Origin: Stutzerimonas azotifigens DSM 17556
GTDB lineage: Bacteria > Pseudomonadota > Gammaproteobacteria > Pseudomonadales > Pseudomonadaceae
Direction of reading: 5' to 3'
Assembly (NCBI RefSeq): GCF_000425625.1
Contig: NZ_AUDU01000018.1
Coordinates: 1 to 64,000, forward strand
Length of the DNA stretch: 64,000 nt
A model generated the notes under the pieces. The model was not told the origin of the DNA. It saw nothing but the letters and a program-made list of their open reading frames with translations, and ran no database searches. Positions 52,475 to 62,683 of this stretch are shown piece after piece. Made by a program: the position numbers and the translations under genes. Position 1 is the stretch's first letter. Every line of letters begins with the position of its first letter.

Positions 52475-53680
52475 ATGGATAACCGCCTGCCCGTCACCGT
52501 GCTGTCCGGTTTTCTCGGCGCCGGCAAGAGCACCCTGCTCAACCACGTGCTGCGCAACCGCGACGACCGCCGGGTGGCGGTGATCGTCAACGACATGAGC
52601 GAAATCAACATCGACGCCAGCGAAGTGCAGCGCGACGTCGCCCTCAACCGCGGCGAGGAACGCCTGGTGGAGATGAGCAACGGCTGCATCTGCTGCACGC
52701 TGCGCGAGGACCTGCTCGAAGAGGTGAGCCGGCTGGCCCGCGAGGGCCGCTTCGACTACCTGCTGATCGAGTCCACCGGCATTTCCGAACCGCTGCCGGT
52801 GGCCGAGACCTTCACCTTCCGCGACGAGCTGGGCCGCAGCCTCTCCGACCTCGCGCGCCTGGACACCCTGGTCACGGTGGTGGACGGGGTGAACTTCCTG
52901 CGCGACTTCCACGAGGCCGAGAGCCTGGCGAGCCGAGGCGAGACGCTCGGCGAGGAGGACCAGCGCTCGATCACCGACCTGCTGATCGAGCAGGTCGAGT
53001 TCGCCGACGTGCTGCTGATCAGCAAGATCGACCTCATCTCCCAGGCCGAGCGCGACGAGCTCACCGCCATCCTGCGGCGGCTCAACACCCACGCCGAAAT
53101 CCTGCCGATGAGCATGGGCCGCGTGCCGCTGGCGGCGATCCTCGACACCGGTCGCTTCGACTTCGAGCGCGCCGCCCAGGCGCCCGGCTGGCTGCAGGAG
53201 ATGCGCGGCGAGCACCTGCCGGAGACCGAGGAGTACGGCATCGCGTCCAGCGCCTACCGGGCGCGCCGGCCGTTCCATCCGCAGCGCTTCTTCGACTTTC
53301 TCAACCGCGAGTGGCGCAACGGCCGGCTGCTGCGCTCCAAAGGCTATTTCTGGCTCGCCAGCCGCCCGCAGGAAGCCGGCAGCTGGTCGCAGGCTGGCGG
53401 CCTGATGCGCTACGGCTACGCCGGGCGCTGGTGGCGCCACGTGCCGCGCACCCAGTGGCCGCAGGACGAGGAGGCGCGCGCCGCCATCCGCCGCAACTGG
53501 GCGCCGGAGGTTGGCGACTGCCGCCAGGAACTGGTGTTCATCGGCCAGAACATCGATTTCGACCGACTGCACCGCGAGCTGGACGCCTGCCTGCTGGACG
53601 ACGCCGAACTGGCGCGCGGCGTGGAAGGCTGGCTGGGCCTGCCGGACCCGTTCGAGCCCTGGCTGGAGCAGGCCAGCTGA
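52475..53680 (+). CDS. COG0523-family GTPase, zinc metallochaperone (ZigA-like)
   Basis: G3E-family P-loop GTPase proposed to deliver scarce zinc to client proteins. The 401-residue product has the P-loop GFLGAGKS at 12-19, the metal-binding CxCC motif at 71-74 (CICC), a SKID guanine-specificity motif and a C-terminal CobW domain. It is ten bases downstream of dksA2 and under the same Zur box, which fits the zinc-starvation subgroup. Confidence 0.92.
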   Translation: MDNRLPVTVLSGFLGAGKSTLLNHVLRNRDDRRVAVIVNDMSEINIDASEVQRDVALNRGEERLVEMSNGCICCTLREDLLEEVSRLAREGRFDYLLIESTGISEPLPVAETFTFRDELGRSLSDLARLDTLVTVVDGVNFLRDFHEAESLASRGETLGEEDQRSITDLLIEQVEFADVLLISKIDLISQAERDELTAILRRLNTHAEILPMSMGRVPLAAILDTGRFDFERAAQAPGWLQEMRGEHLPETEEYGIASSAYRARRPFHPQRFFDFLNREWRNGRLLRSKGYFWLASRPQEAGSWSQAGGLMRYGYAGRWWRHVPRTQWPQDEEARAAIRRNWAPEVGDCRQELVFIGQNIDFDRLHRELDACLLDDAELARGVEGWLGLPDPFEPWLEQAS

Positions 53681-53790
53681 GCCGAGCGGCCTGCCCATCC
53701 GCACACCGACCGACGGCGAAACGCCTTTCTCGGGCTCTCTCGCCCTCCGTTGCGGTCTCAATAGGAACGTTGGGACTTCCCGGAGGGAAC

Positions 53791-54477
53791 ATGCAGCTGG
53801 AACCGGCTCCTCGGCGCTACCTGCTGGCGCTGCTCATGACCTACGCGGTGCTCTGGGCGATGTCGGCCATCGCCCCGTTCGATCGGCATGACTGGCTGCT
53901 GGAAAACCTCCTGGTGGTGGCGGTGGTCGGCGCGCTGCTGGTCGGCTACCGCCACTACCAGCCCTCACGCGCGGCGGCGACGCTGATCTTCGCCTACCTC
54001 TGCCTGCACCAGCTCGGCGCGCACTACACCTACGCCAAGGTGCCCTACGACGACTGGTGGCAGGCGCTGACCGGGCAGACGCTGAGCGAGGTCACCGGTT
54101 GGCAGCGCAACCACTACGACCGCCTGGTGCACCTGTGCTACGGGCTGCTGCTGGCCTACCCGATGCGCGAGATCATGCTGCGCCTGGGGCTGCGGCCTGG
54201 GCTGTGGAGCTACGTGCTGCCGGTGGAGGTGACGCTGTCGACCTCGGCGATCTACGAGCTGATCGAATGGACCGGCGCCGAGCTGCTCGGCGGCGGCCTC
54301 GGACGCACCTATCTCGGCACTCAGAACGATCCCTGGGATGCGCAGAAGGACATGGCCCTGGCCACCCTCGGCGCCCTGGCCGCAATGCTCTGGCTGGCGC
54401 TGCTGCACGCCTGGCAGCCGTTCCGTTCACCCTGCCGGAGCTCCGCCGACCCCGCCCCCGGCGGCCTTCACAGATAG
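53791..54477 (+). CDS. DUF2238 (YjdF-like) membrane protein
   Basis: The 228-residue product has about six transmembrane helices and conserved polar/acidic clusters (FDRHDW, YDRLVHL, YELIEW, NDPWDAQKDM) that could bind a metal. GGAGG lies before the ATG. It is 110 bases downstream of the ZigA-like gene on the same strand, with no terminator that I can see between them, so it may belong to the zinc-starvation operon. The function is unknown. Its 3' end overlaps the convergent TSUP permease gene by ten bases. Confidence 0.8.
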   Translation: MQLEPAPRRYLLALLMTYAVLWAMSAIAPFDRHDWLLENLLVVAVVGALLVGYRHYQPSRAAATLIFAYLCLHQLGAHYTYAKVPYDDWWQALTGQTLSEVTGWQRNHYDRLVHLCYGLLLAYPMREIMLRLGLRPGLWSYVLPVEVTLSTSAIYELIEWTGAELLGGGLGRTYLGTQNDPWDAQKDMALATLGALAAMLWLALLHAWQPFRSPCRSSADPAPGGLHR

Positions 54478-55235
54478 CCGTTCTGGTACAGGTAACGGCC
54501 GATCATGGCGAAGCACACCAGTACGATGATCGGCCGGATCAACCGCGCGCCGCCGCCGACCACCGCCAGCGAACCGAGGTAGGCGCCGAGCAGCTGGCCG
54601 ACCGCCATGACCGCGCCGACCAGCCAGACGATCTTGCCGCCGAACACGAACATCACCAGCGCCGCCGCGTTGCTGGCGAAGTTCATCGCCTTGGCGTTGG
54701 CGGTGGCGCGGATCAGGTCGCGGCCGCGCAGTGCCACCTCGCTGAGCGAGAAGAACGAACCGGTGCCCGGCCCGAAGAAACCGTCATAGAAACCGATCAG
54801 CGGCACCACCACGGTGCGGTGCAGTCGCGTGCCGATGCGCGGCTTGCGCTCCAGGCTCCCGGCCCCGGGCGCCAGCAGGAAATACAGCGCGATGAAGCCC
54901 AGCACGAAGGGCACCAGCACCTCGAGCGCCGAAACGTCGATCAGTTGCACGACCACCGCCCCCAGCGCCGCGCCGACGAAGGCGGCGATGCAGGGCACGC
55001 GGATCTCGGCCAGGGTCATCTGCCGCTTGTGCAGCAGGGTGAGGGTCGAGGTGAGGCTGCCGAAGGTGCCCTGCAGCTTGTTGGTGGCGATCGCCTGGAG
55101 CGGCGGCATCTGCGCCAGCATCAGCGTGGGAATGGTGATCAGCCCGCCGCCACCGGCCAGGGTATCGATGAATCCGGCGAACAGGGCGACGCCGCCCAGG
55201 ATCAGCAACAGGGAAGGTTCGGCTACGAAGTCCAT
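54468..55235 (-). CDS. TSUP (TauE/SafE) family membrane permease
   Basis: The 255-residue product has about eight transmembrane helices with the repeated family signatures: GFIDTLAGGGGLI (about residues 21-33) and GFYDGFFGPGTGSFF (about 148-162). TSUP members export sulfite or organosulfur anions. The actual substrate cannot be assigned. It converges on and overlaps the DUF2238 gene. Confidence 0.88.
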   Translation of the reverse strand: MDFVAEPSLLLILGGVALFAGFIDTLAGGGGLITIPTLMLAQMPPLQAIATNKLQGTFGSLTSTLTLLHKRQMTLAEIRVPCIAAFVGAALGAVVVQLIDVSALEVLVPFVLGFIALYFLLAPGAGSLERKPRIGTRLHRTVVVPLIGFYDGFFGPGTGSFFSLSEVALRGRDLIRATANAKAMNFASNAAALVMFVFGGKIVWLVGAVMAVGQLLGAYLGSLAVVGGGARLIRPIIVLVCFAMIGRYLYQNGYL

Positions 55236-55408
55236 GTCAGGCTCGGTCAGGAAGGGAGTGCCCGGCGGGCAGCCAAGCCTACTCCCACGCCGTCACGCCC
55301 ACCAGCCCGGGGCCCGGCGTGCAGGCAGACAGGCGAGCGGCCGAACGACGCAGCGGCGAGAAGGGTCTATACATACTGTGCTGAATGTAACGACCGACAG
55401 GAGCTTTC

Positions 55409-56395
55409 ATGTCTTCTTACCGATCACCGGCAGCCCTGCCCCTCGCCTTGCTGCTCGCCCTGTCTCCCACCCTCGCGGCGGCGGACGCGCTCTCGCTGAA
55501 AATCGAAAACGACCTTCTCGCCAGCGGCGACGACGGCCATTACAGCAACGGTTTCGAGCTGTTCTGGAGCTTCGAGCCGGACAGCGGACACTGGAGCCGG
55601 CGCCTGGCCGGCAGCCTGCCCGGCTGGCGCGCCGACGAGGTGGACAACGTCGCCTACCGCTTCGGCCACCAGATCTACACGCCGAACGACATCGAGCGCG
55701 CCGGATTGATCGAAGACGACCGGCCCTATGCCGGCCTGGTCTTCGCCGGCCTGTCGGTGTTCGGCGACGTCCCGCACCAGGGCTGGCGCGAAGCCAAGGG
55801 GCTGCACCTGGACGTCGGCCTGGTCGGCCCGGGCGCCGGCGCGGAAAAGATCCAGCGGCAGGTCCACAAGGCGACCGACAGCGACGAGCCCAAGGGCTGG
55901 GACCACCAGCTGGAGAACGAGCCCTTCGTCAACCTCGCCTATACCCACCGCTGGCTGTTGCAGCAACGCCTCGGCGGGCTGGAGTTCGAGTACGGCCCAG
56001 GCCTGGGCCTGGCGGCGGGCAACCTCTACACCTACGCCTCCGGCAGCCTGGGCCTGCGTTTCGGCCAGCGGCTCGGGCGCAGTTTCGGCATTCCGGCGGT
56101 GACGCCGGCCAGCAGCGGCAGCCAGTTCTTCACGCCGGCCGAAAGCTTCGGCTGGTACGGCTTCGCCGAACTGGAGGGGCGCTACATGGCGCACAACATG
56201 CTGCTGGACGGCAACACCTTCGAGGACAGCCATTCGGTGGACCGCCGCGAGTGGGTCGGCGACGCCAAGGTCGGCCTGGCGCTGACCTGGAGCCGCTGGC
56301 AGCTGGCGTTCGCCACGGTCTGGCGGACCCACGAGTTCGAAGGACAGGACGAGCACGACCAGTTCGGCTCGCTGACCCTGTCCACCTGGCTGTAG
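55409..56395 (+). CDS. LpxR-like outer-membrane lipid A 3'-O-deacylase
   Basis: The 328-residue precursor has a signal peptide (about 1-24) and a 12-strand-type barrel. The LpxR hallmarks are visible: an N-terminal ENDLLASGDDGHYSNG segment, whose N-D pair corresponds to the catalytic site, and DRPYAG. LpxR removes the 3'-acyloxyacyl chain from lipid A and reduces immune recognition in Salmonella. AGGAG precedes the start, and a CTATACA element (55367-55373) lies about 36 bases upstream as a possible -10. The C-terminal aromatic-type residues (LTLSTWL) fit an outer-membrane protein. Confidence 0.83.
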   Translation: MSSYRSPAALPLALLLALSPTLAAADALSLKIENDLLASGDDGHYSNGFELFWSFEPDSGHWSRRLAGSLPGWRADEVDNVAYRFGHQIYTPNDIERAGLIEDDRPYAGLVFAGLSVFGDVPHQGWREAKGLHLDVGLVGPGAGAEKIQRQVHKATDSDEPKGWDHQLENEPFVNLAYTHRWLLQQRLGGLEFEYGPGLGLAAGNLYTYASGSLGLRFGQRLGRSFGIPAVTPASSGSQFFTPAESFGWYGFAELEGRYMAHNMLLDGNTFEDSHSVDRREWVGDAKVGLALTWSRWQLAFATVWRTHEFEGQDEHDQFGSLTLSTWL

Positions 56396-56415
56396 CGCCG
56401 GCGCCAGCGGGAGCT

Positions 56416-57612
56416 TCAGACGCCGTTGAGCGGCAGCAGCACGCTGAAGGTGGCGCCGCGGCCCTCCTCGCTCTGCACCGTGATGCGCCCGCCGTGGGCG
56501 CCGACGATCTGGTCGGCGATGAACAGCCCCAGCCCCAGGCCGGCGCTCGACTCGCTGCCCTCGGCGCGCTCGAACTGGCAGAAGATGCGCTCCAGGTTCT
56601 GCGGGCTGATGCCCTTGCCCTGGTCGCGCACGAGGATGCACACGCGCTCGCCGTCGACCACCCCGAGCGCGACGTCCACCGGCTTGCCGCCGGCGTAGCG
56701 CAGCGCGTTGGTCAGCAGGTTGGCCAGCACCTGCTCGATGCGGAAGTCGTCCCACACGCCGATGATGGGCGCCGGCCTGCTGAAGCGCAGCTCGCAGCCA
56801 TGCGCCGCCATCTGCGGCGTGAAGGCCTCGACCACCCGCGCCACCAGCTCGCTGAGGTCGATCCGGCTGGGGCGGATCGACAGCTTGCCGGTGCGGATGC
56901 GCGACACGTCGAGCATGTCGTCGATCAGGCGGATCAGGCTCTGAATCTGCCGCTCGTCCTTTTCCACCATCTGCTGCAGGCGCTCCTTGCCGAACGGCTC
57001 GAAATGCTCGCGCGACATCTGCAGCTTGCGCAGCTGCACCTCGAGGATCAGGGTGTTCAGCGGGGTCTTGAGCTCGTGCGAGACGATCGACATGAAGTCG
57101 TCGCGCATGCGCACCGCGTTCTCCAGCTCGGCCTGGGTGCTGCGCAGTTCGTCGAGCAGCACCTCCTGCTCGCGGCGGCTCTGTTCCAGCGCCTCGAGCT
57201 GGCGGTCCAGGCGCTTGCGGTTGAGATACAGGTCGACGAACACGTTGACCTTGCTGCGCACCGTGTGGGCATCGAGCGGCTTGTGCATGAAGTCCACCGC
57301 GCCGCTCTCGTAGCCCTTGAAGGCATAGTTGAGCTCGCGCCCGGCGGCGCTGACGAAGACGATGGGAATGTGCTTGGTGCGCTCGGTGCCACGCATCAGC
57401 TCGGCCAGCTGGAAACCGTCCATGCCCGGCATCTGCACGTCGAGAATGGCCAGCGCGAACTCGTGGCGCAGCAGCAGTTCCAGCGCCTCTTCGGCCGACT
57501 CGGCCTGGTGCACCTTGAGCCCCGGGGCCTGCAGCAGCGCGTTGAGCGCCAGGAGGTTCTCCGGCAGGTCGTCGACGATCAGCAGGTTCGCTTCATCGGT
57601 GTTGTGGGGCAT
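56416..57612 (-). CDS. Receiver–histidine kinase hybrid protein
   Basis: The 398-residue soluble product has an N-terminal receiver domain (phospho-acceptor D58 in AILDVQMPG), a coiled coil (about 130-170), a HisKA domain with H179 in SHELKTPL and an HATPase domain (GLGLGLFIADQIVGAHGG). Receiver-first kinases usually relay phosphate or are gated by an upstream kinase. It is last of the four-gene minus-strand signalling cluster, six bases after cheB. No DNA-binding output is encoded, so signalling must pass elsewhere. Confidence 0.92.
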   Translation of the reverse strand: MPHNTDEANLLIVDDLPENLLALNALLQAPGLKVHQAESAEEALELLLRHEFALAILDVQMPGMDGFQLAELMRGTERTKHIPIVFVSAAGRELNYAFKGYESGAVDFMHKPLDAHTVRSKVNVFVDLYLNRKRLDRQLEALEQSRREQEVLLDELRSTQAELENAVRMRDDFMSIVSHELKTPLNTLILEVQLRKLQMSREHFEPFGKERLQQMVEKDERQIQSLIRLIDDMLDVSRIRTGKLSIRPSRIDLSELVARVVEAFTPQMAAHGCELRFSRPAPIIGVWDDFRIEQVLANLLTNALRYAGGKPVDVALGVVDGERVCILVRDQGKGISPQNLERIFCQFERAEGSESSAGLGLGLFIADQIVGAHGGRITVQSEEGRGATFSVLLPLNGV

Positions 57613-57617
57613 GGTCG

Positions 57618-58214
57618 TCACTCCAGGGCACGCAGCAGCTCGGCGATGCCGCGCAAAGGCAAGAGATGATCGGGAACCAGTCGCTGCAGGGCAGCGAGGG
57701 GCATGATATCCACCTCGGCCTCCTCCGGGTCCTGGACGATGGCGATTCCCCCGGCCCGCTGGATCGCCAGCAGGCCGGCGGCGCCGTCCTCGTTGGCGCC
57801 GGTCATCAGCACGCCGGCCAGGCGTTCGCCCCAGACGTCGGCGGCCGACTCGAAGAGTACGTCGATCGACGGCCGCGAATAGTGAACCGGGTCGTCCTGG
57901 CTGAGCGCCAGGGTCAGATCCTGCTCGATCATCAGGTGATAGCCGGGGGCGGCGAAGTACAGCGTACCGCCGGCGATGGCTTCCTTGTCCTCGGCTTCCC
58001 GCACCCGCAGGGCGGTCTTGCGCGAAAAGATCTCGGCCAGCTGGGTCGGCCCGCTTTCCGGTACGTGCTGCACCACCAGCAGCGGCAGGCGGAAGTCGGC
58101 CGGCAGGTCGGCGACCACGGCGGACAGGGCCTCGAGCCCCCCGGCCGAGGTGCCGATGACCACGGCATCGACGCGACGTCCGGTCACCGAGGATCCAAGC
58201 GACGGGCTGCTCAT
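57618..58214 (-). CDS. CheB-type methylesterase without receiver domain
   Basis: The 198-residue product is the catalytic domain only, with the triad S23 (GTSAGG), H50 (VQHVP) and D143 (GANEDGAAG). In chemotaxis CheB removes methyl groups from receptor glutamates and is switched on by its receiver; here the receiver is absent. Its ATG overlaps the cheR stop by four bases. Since no methyl-accepting receptor is encoded nearby, the target may be the coiled coil of the neighbouring kinase; that is inference. Confidence 0.92.
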   Translation of the reverse strand: MSSPSLGSSVTGRRVDAVVIGTSAGGLEALSAVVADLPADFRLPLLVVQHVPESGPTQLAEIFSRKTALRVREAEDKEAIAGGTLYFAAPGYHLMIEQDLTLALSQDDPVHYSRPSIDVLFESAADVWGERLAGVLMTGANEDGAAGLLAIQRAGGIAIVQDPEEAEVDIMPLAALQRLVPDHLLPLRGIAELLRALE

Positions 58215-59029
58215 GTCTTGCGGAAGATCCGCTCCTCCTTGGCGAAGGGTTCGAAGCGATCGGCATAGCCGGAGAATTCCACCGTTTCCTTGCTGCCGAG
58301 ACCGAGGAAGCCGCGCCGGCACAGCGATTCGTGGAACAGACCGAAGGCGCGGTCCTGCAGGGCCTTGTTGAAATAGATAAGCACGTTGCGGCAGGAAATC
58401 AGCTGGGTCTCGGCGAACACGCTGTCGGTCGCCAGGCTGTGGTCGGCGAAGGTGACCTTGTCGCGCAGACGGCGGTCGATCAGCACCGAGTCGTAGGCCG
58501 CCGTGTAGTAGTCGGCGAAGCTGCGGGTGCCGCCGGCGAGCTGGTAGTTGCGGGTGTACTTGCGCACGTGGTTGATGTCGAAGATGCCCTGCCGCGCGCG
58601 CTCCAGCGAGCGCGGGTTGATATCGGTGGCATAGAGCATCGAGCGCTCCAGCAGCCCCTCCTCGTGCAGCAGGATGGCCAGCGAGTAGATCTCCTCGCCG
58701 GTGCTGCAGCCCGCCACCCAGATCTTCAGCGACGGGTAGGTGCGCAGCACCGGGACCACGTGCTCGCGCAGCGCCCGGAAGTAGGCCGGGTCGCGGAACA
58801 TCTCGGTGACCGGAATGGTGAGGTACTGCAGCAGCTCGGCGAACACCTGCGGCTCGTGGAGGATGCGCTGCTGCAGGGCCGAGACGGTCTCGCAGCCGAA
58901 TTCGCGCAGGGCCAGCAGCACGCGGCGCTTGAGCGAGGCGCCGGAATATTCGCGGAAGTCGTAGCTGTACTTGAGGTAGATCGCCTCGAACAGCAGCTTC
59001 AGCTCGATTTCCACGGTCCGGTCGACCAT
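58211..59029 (-). CDS. CheR-type protein-glutamate methyltransferase
   Basis: The 272-residue product has the CheR N-terminal helical domain and a SAM-binding C-terminal domain (AGCSTGEEIYSLAILL, near residue 102). It starts on the base next to the hybrid kinase stop and overlaps the cheB start, so kinase, methyltransferase and methylesterase are tightly coupled. No CheA, CheW or receptor gene is present. Confidence 0.93.
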   Translation of the reverse strand: MVDRTVEIELKLLFEAIYLKYSYDFREYSGASLKRRVLLALREFGCETVSALQQRILHEPQVFAELLQYLTIPVTEMFRDPAYFRALREHVVPVLRTYPSLKIWVAGCSTGEEIYSLAILLHEEGLLERSMLYATDINPRSLERARQGIFDINHVRKYTRNYQLAGGTRSFADYYTAAYDSVLIDRRLRDKVTFADHSLATDSVFAETQLISCRNVLIYFNKALQDRAFGLFHESLCRRGFLGLGSKETVEFSGYADRFEPFAKEERIFRKT

Positions 59030-62000
59030 CTACAGCAGCTCCACCTTGGGCAACCACACGCGGATGAGGGAGAACAGCCGGTCCAGGTCGATCGGCTTGG
59101 CCAGGTAGTCGTTGGCCCCGGCCTCCAGGCAGCGTTCCTGGTCGTCCTTCATCGCCTTGGCGGTCACCGCGATGATCGGCAGCTTGGCGAAGCGCGGATC
59201 CTTGCGGATCTCGCGGGTGGCGGTGAAACCGTCCATCTCCGGCATCATGATGTCCATCAGCACCAGGTCGATGTCGCTGTCGCCCTGCAGCTTGGCGATC
59301 GCCTCGTGGCCGTTGCGGGCGATCTCGATCAGCGCGCCCTTGTGCTCCAGCGCGCTGGTCAGCGCGAACACGTTGCGCACGTCGTCGTCGACCACCAGGA
59401 TCTTGCGGCCCTCGAAGGCCTTTTCGCGGCTGCGCGCGCTGCGCAGCATCTTCTGCCGCTCCAGCGGCATGTCGGATTCGACCTTGTGCAGGAACAGCGT
59501 GACCTCGTCGAGCAGCCGCTCGGGCGAACGCGCGCCCTTGATGATGATCGAGCGCGAGTACTTCATCAGCGCCGCTTCCTCGTCGCGCGTCAGGTTGCGC
59601 CCGGTGTAGACGATCACCGGCGGGAAGGAGCAGATCTCCTCCTGGGCCATGCGCTCGAGCAGCTGGTGGCCGTCCATGTCCGGCAGCTTGAGGTCGATGA
59701 CCATGCAGTCGAACAGGGTGTCGCGCAGCAGCTGCAGCGCCTGCTCGCCGTACTCGACGGCGGTGATCTCGACGTCCACGTCCTCGATCAGGCGCGACAC
59801 GCTCTCGCGCTGGCGGGCGTCGTCCTCGACCAGCAGCACGCGCTTAACCTTCTGCGCCAGCTTGGCCTCCAGGCGGCCGAACACCTCCTTGAGATCCTCG
59901 CGGCTGGTGGGCTTGAGCGCGTAGCCGACCGCGCCCATGTGCAGCGCCGTCTCCTTGCGATCCTCGACCGAGACCACGTGCACCGGGATGTGCCGGGTCG
60001 CGGGGTTTTCCTTGAGCCGCTCGAGCACCGTGAGGCCGGAATGGTCGGGCAGGCGCATGTCCAGCAGGATGGCGTCGGGCTGGAAGCGCACCGCGCTGTC
60101 GAAGCCGTCGTCGGCGGTCTGCGACAGCAGGCAGCTGTACTTCAGCTCGTGCGCCAGTTCGTAGAGGATCTGCGCGAACTGCGGCTCGTCCTCGATGACC
60201 AGCACGCTGCGTTCCTTGAACGGATAGGCGTCGCGGTCGTCCGGCAAGCGCGGCGCCTCGAACTTCTCCACCGGCACCGGGGGCGCCGCGGCAGGCGCCG
60301 GCGCTTCGCTCGGCCTCGGTGCCACGGGCGCCGGTGCGCTCGCCGCTGCCGGTGCCCGGGGTTCCTCGGCGGGCGCCTCGTAGCGCTCCGGCAGCAGCAG
60401 GGTGAAGGTGCTGCCCGCGCCGGGCTGGCTGCGGACTTCGATGGTGCCGCCGAGCAGCTGGGCAAGCTCGCGGGAAATCGACAGTCCGAGGCCGGTGCCG
60501 CCGTAGCGGCGGTTGGTGGTGCCGTCGGCCTGGCGGAAGGCCTCGAAGATCACCTCCAGCTGATCCGGGGCGATGCCGATGCCCGAATCGGTGACGCTGA
60601 AGGCGATCTGCCCGGACGGGTGGCGGTGCGCATGCAGCGTCACCGAACCCTGCTCGGTGAACTTCAGGGCGTTGGACAGCAGGTTCTTGAGGATCTGCTC
60701 GACGCGCTGGCGGTCGCTGTACAGGGTGGCCGGCAGGTCCTCGTCGATCTGCGCCTCGAAGCGCAGGCCCTTGTCCTGCGCCAGCGGCATGGCCACGCTC
60801 TTCAGGCTGTCGACCAGGCGCTGCAGGCTGGTCGGCTCCGGGCGGACCTCCAGCTTGCCGGCCTCGACCTTGGCGATGTCGAGGATGTCGTTGATCAGCG
60901 TGAGCAGGTCGTTGCCGGCCGCATAGATCGACTGGGCGTACTGCACCTGGTCGTCGCTGAGGTTGCCCTCGGGGTTGTCGGCCAGCAGCTTGGCCAGGAT
61001 CAGCGAGCTGTTGAGCGGCGTGCGCAACTCGTGGGACATGTTGGCGAGGAATTCGGACTTGTAGCGGCTGGCCCGCTGCAGCTCCTCGGCGCGCTCCTCA
61101 AGCAGCAGCTGGACCATGCGCAGGCGCTCGTTCTTCTCGTCCATCTGGTCGCGCTGGTTGGCGAGGATGCGGGCCTGCTCGGCGAGTTGCTCGTTGGTCT
61201 GCTCCAGCTCGGCCTGCTGCTCCTCGAGATGGGCCTGGGATTCCTTCAGCGCGTTGGACTGTTCTTCCAGCTCCTCGTTGGCGGCGCGCAGCTCTTCCTG
61301 CTGCACCTGCAGCTCCTCGTTGAGCTGCTGGGTCTCGGCGAGCATGCGCTGCAGGCGCTCGCGGTAGTGGGCGGCCTCGATCGCCGAGCCGATGTTGTCA
61401 GACACACGCCTGAGCAGCTCGCCGTCCTCCTCGCGCAGCGGGCGCAGGAAGCCGAGCTCGAGCACCGCGTTGACCTGCCCGTTGTTGATGATCGGCGCGA
61501 TCAGCACCGCCTGGCTCGGGGTGTCGCCGAGCGTGCTGCTGACCTTGAGATAGCCAGCCGGCAGCGCATCGAGCAGCAGCTGTTCGCGGCCGATCGCGGC
61601 CTGTCCGACCAGCCCTTCGCCGAGCGCCAGGGTGCGGTGGCGATCCAGCTGTTCGGGGTCGTAGCCGTACTCCGCGGTGCGTTGCAGCTTGCCGTCCTCG
61701 AGCACGTAGAGCGCGCCCACCGCCACGTCCAGATAGCGCGCGAGAAAGCCCAGCACGCCCTTGCCCAGCGCCGGCAACGCCAGTTCGCCGATGATCGTCT
61801 CGTTCAGCTGCATCTGTCCGGTGCGGTACCAGGCCTGCTTTTCCAACGCCTGGGCATGCGCCTGCTGCTTCTGCAGCGCGGTGCCGTAGGTGTCGGAGAG
61901 CGTCAGCAGGTCGCGCCGCCCCAGATACACCAGCAGTCCGCTGAACACCAGGCTGAACAGCAGGAAGCCGGCGATCAGCGCGGTGGTCATGGTCTCCGCC

Positions 62001-62533
62001 GTGTCGTTGCGCTGGGTGCGCACGCGGCGTTCTTCGTCCATGAAGTCGTTGAACAGCCCGCGGATCTGCTCGACCAGCAGGCGCCCCTGGTCGGAACGCA
62101 CCAGGTCCACCACCGGCAGGTTCTCGGTGCGCAGGCGGATCGCTTCGCGGCTGTACTCCACCCATTGCGCATGCAGGGCCTCGACCTGATCGAGGCGGCG
62201 CAGCTGCTGCGGCTGGTTGGCGACGAATTCACGCAGGTTGTCGAACTCCTGCTGCAGCAGCGGCAGGCCGCGCTCGTAGGGCTCGAGGAACTTGCGGTCG
62301 CCCGCCAGCAGGTAGCCGCGCATGCCGGTCTCGAGGTCGATCATCACCCTCAGCGCCTCGTGCGCCACGGCCACGCCCCTGATGGAGCGGTCGACCCAGT
62401 GGGCGACGCTCAGCAGGTAGTAGACGATGGCACAGAAGAACACGGCGCTGAGCAGGCCGAACGCGAGCGGCAGGCCGACATTGCGGTTGAGGATGCGGTG
62501 AAACTGCTTCTGCTCGATGAAGGACTCGCTCAT
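59030..62533 (-). CDS. Membrane CHASE3-GAF hybrid histidine kinase with three receivers
   Basis: The 1167-residue product is arranged as follows: transmembrane helix about 20-42, periplasmic CHASE3 domain about 45-185, transmembrane helix about 184-205, GAF about 245-390, a long heptad coiled coil about 390-490 rich in Gln/Glu, HisKA with H501 (MSHELRTPL), HATPase about 600-730 ([16 protein letters not shown]), an Ala/Pro linker about 735-785, then three receivers with aspartates in [16 protein letters not shown] and LMDIMMPE. I chose ATG 62533, which has AAGGGAA upstream; the frame upstream is non-conserved. The Gln/Glu-rich coiled coil resembles methylated receptor helices and sits beside CheR and CheB. 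Confidence 0.93.
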   Translation of the reverse strand: MSESFIEQKQFHRILNRNVGLPLAFGLLSAVFFCAIVYYLLSVAHWVDRSIRGVAVAHEALRVMIDLETGMRGYLLAGDRKFLEPYERGLPLLQQEFDNLREFVANQPQQLRRLDQVEALHAQWVEYSREAIRLRTENLPVVDLVRSDQGRLLVEQIRGLFNDFMDEERRVRTQRNDTAETMTTALIAGFLLFSLVFSGLLVYLGRRDLLTLSDTYGTALQKQQAHAQALEKQAWYRTGQMQLNETIIGELALPALGKGVLGFLARYLDVAVGALYVLEDGKLQRTAEYGYDPEQLDRHRTLALGEGLVGQAAIGREQLLLDALPAGYLKVSSTLGDTPSQAVLIAPIINNGQVNAVLELGFLRPLREEDGELLRRVSDNIGSAIEAAHYRERLQRMLAETQQLNEELQVQQEELRAANEELEEQSNALKESQAHLEEQQAELEQTNEQLAEQARILANQRDQMDEKNERLRMVQLLLEERAEELQRASRYKSEFLANMSHELRTPLNSSLILAKLLADNPEGNLSDDQVQYAQSIYAAGNDLLTLINDILDIAKVEAGKLEVRPEPTSLQRLVDSLKSVAMPLAQDKGLRFEAQIDEDLPATLYSDRQRVEQILKNLLSNALKFTEQGSVTLHAHRHPSGQIAFSVTDSGIGIAPDQLEVIFEAFRQADGTTNRRYGGTGLGLSISRELAQLLGGTIEVRSQPGAGSTFTLLLPERYEAPAEEPRAPAAASAPAPVAPRPSEAPAPAAAPPVPVEKFEAPRLPDDRDAYPFKERSVLVIEDEPQFAQILYELAHELKYSCLLSQTADDGFDSAVRFQPDAILLDMRLPDHSGLTVLERLKENPATRHIPVHVVSVEDRKETALHMGAVGYALKPTSREDLKEVFGRLEAKLAQKVKRVLLVEDDARQRESVSRLIEDVDVEITAVEYGEQALQLLRDTLFDCMVIDLKLPDMDGHQLLERMAQEEICSFPPVIVYTGRNLTRDEEAALMKYSRSIIIKGARSPERLLDEVTLFLHKVESDMPLERQKMLRSARSREKAFEGRKILVVDDDVRNVFALTSALEHKGALIEIARNGHEAIAKLQGDSDIDLVLMDIMMPEMDGFTATREIRKDPRFAKLPIIAVTAKAMKDDQERCLEAGANDYLAKPIDLDRLFSLIRVWLPKVELL

Positions 62534-62596
62534 CTGGTTCCCTTGTTGGGGCTCGCCGCGTGCCGAGGCATGGCCGACAGGCGGAATAAGCCCGGA

Positions 62597-62616
62597 GGAG
62601 CGAACAGGTTCGCTCC
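62597..62616. repeat. Short perfect hairpin in the leader of the hybrid kinase
   Basis: GGAGCGAAC (62597-62605), two-base AG spacer and GTTCGCTCC (62608-62616). It resembles a common pseudomonad REP core. It lies between the predicted promoter and the kinase start, so it would be in the transcript leader. The rest of the 62534-62849 gap shows no gene. Confidence 0.6.
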
Positions 62617-62683
62617 GATTCCCGGCCATTCTTGAGTATTCGCCGCGGAAGAGGTTCCCTTCGCGGCAGGTGGAAAGGCGGAA

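Noticed and set aside
54814-57669. A 951-codon plus-strand frame across TSUP, lpxR and the receiver kinase
   Set aside because: It crosses three real genes in other frames and shows an Arg/Pro/Gly-rich, domain-free translation.
58331-62635. A 1434-codon plus-strand open frame opposite the hybrid kinase
   Set aside because: It is an antisense shadow of a GC-rich gene with clear kinase and receiver motifs on the other strand; its translation is rich in His/Gln/Leu/Val with no domain and no ribosome site.
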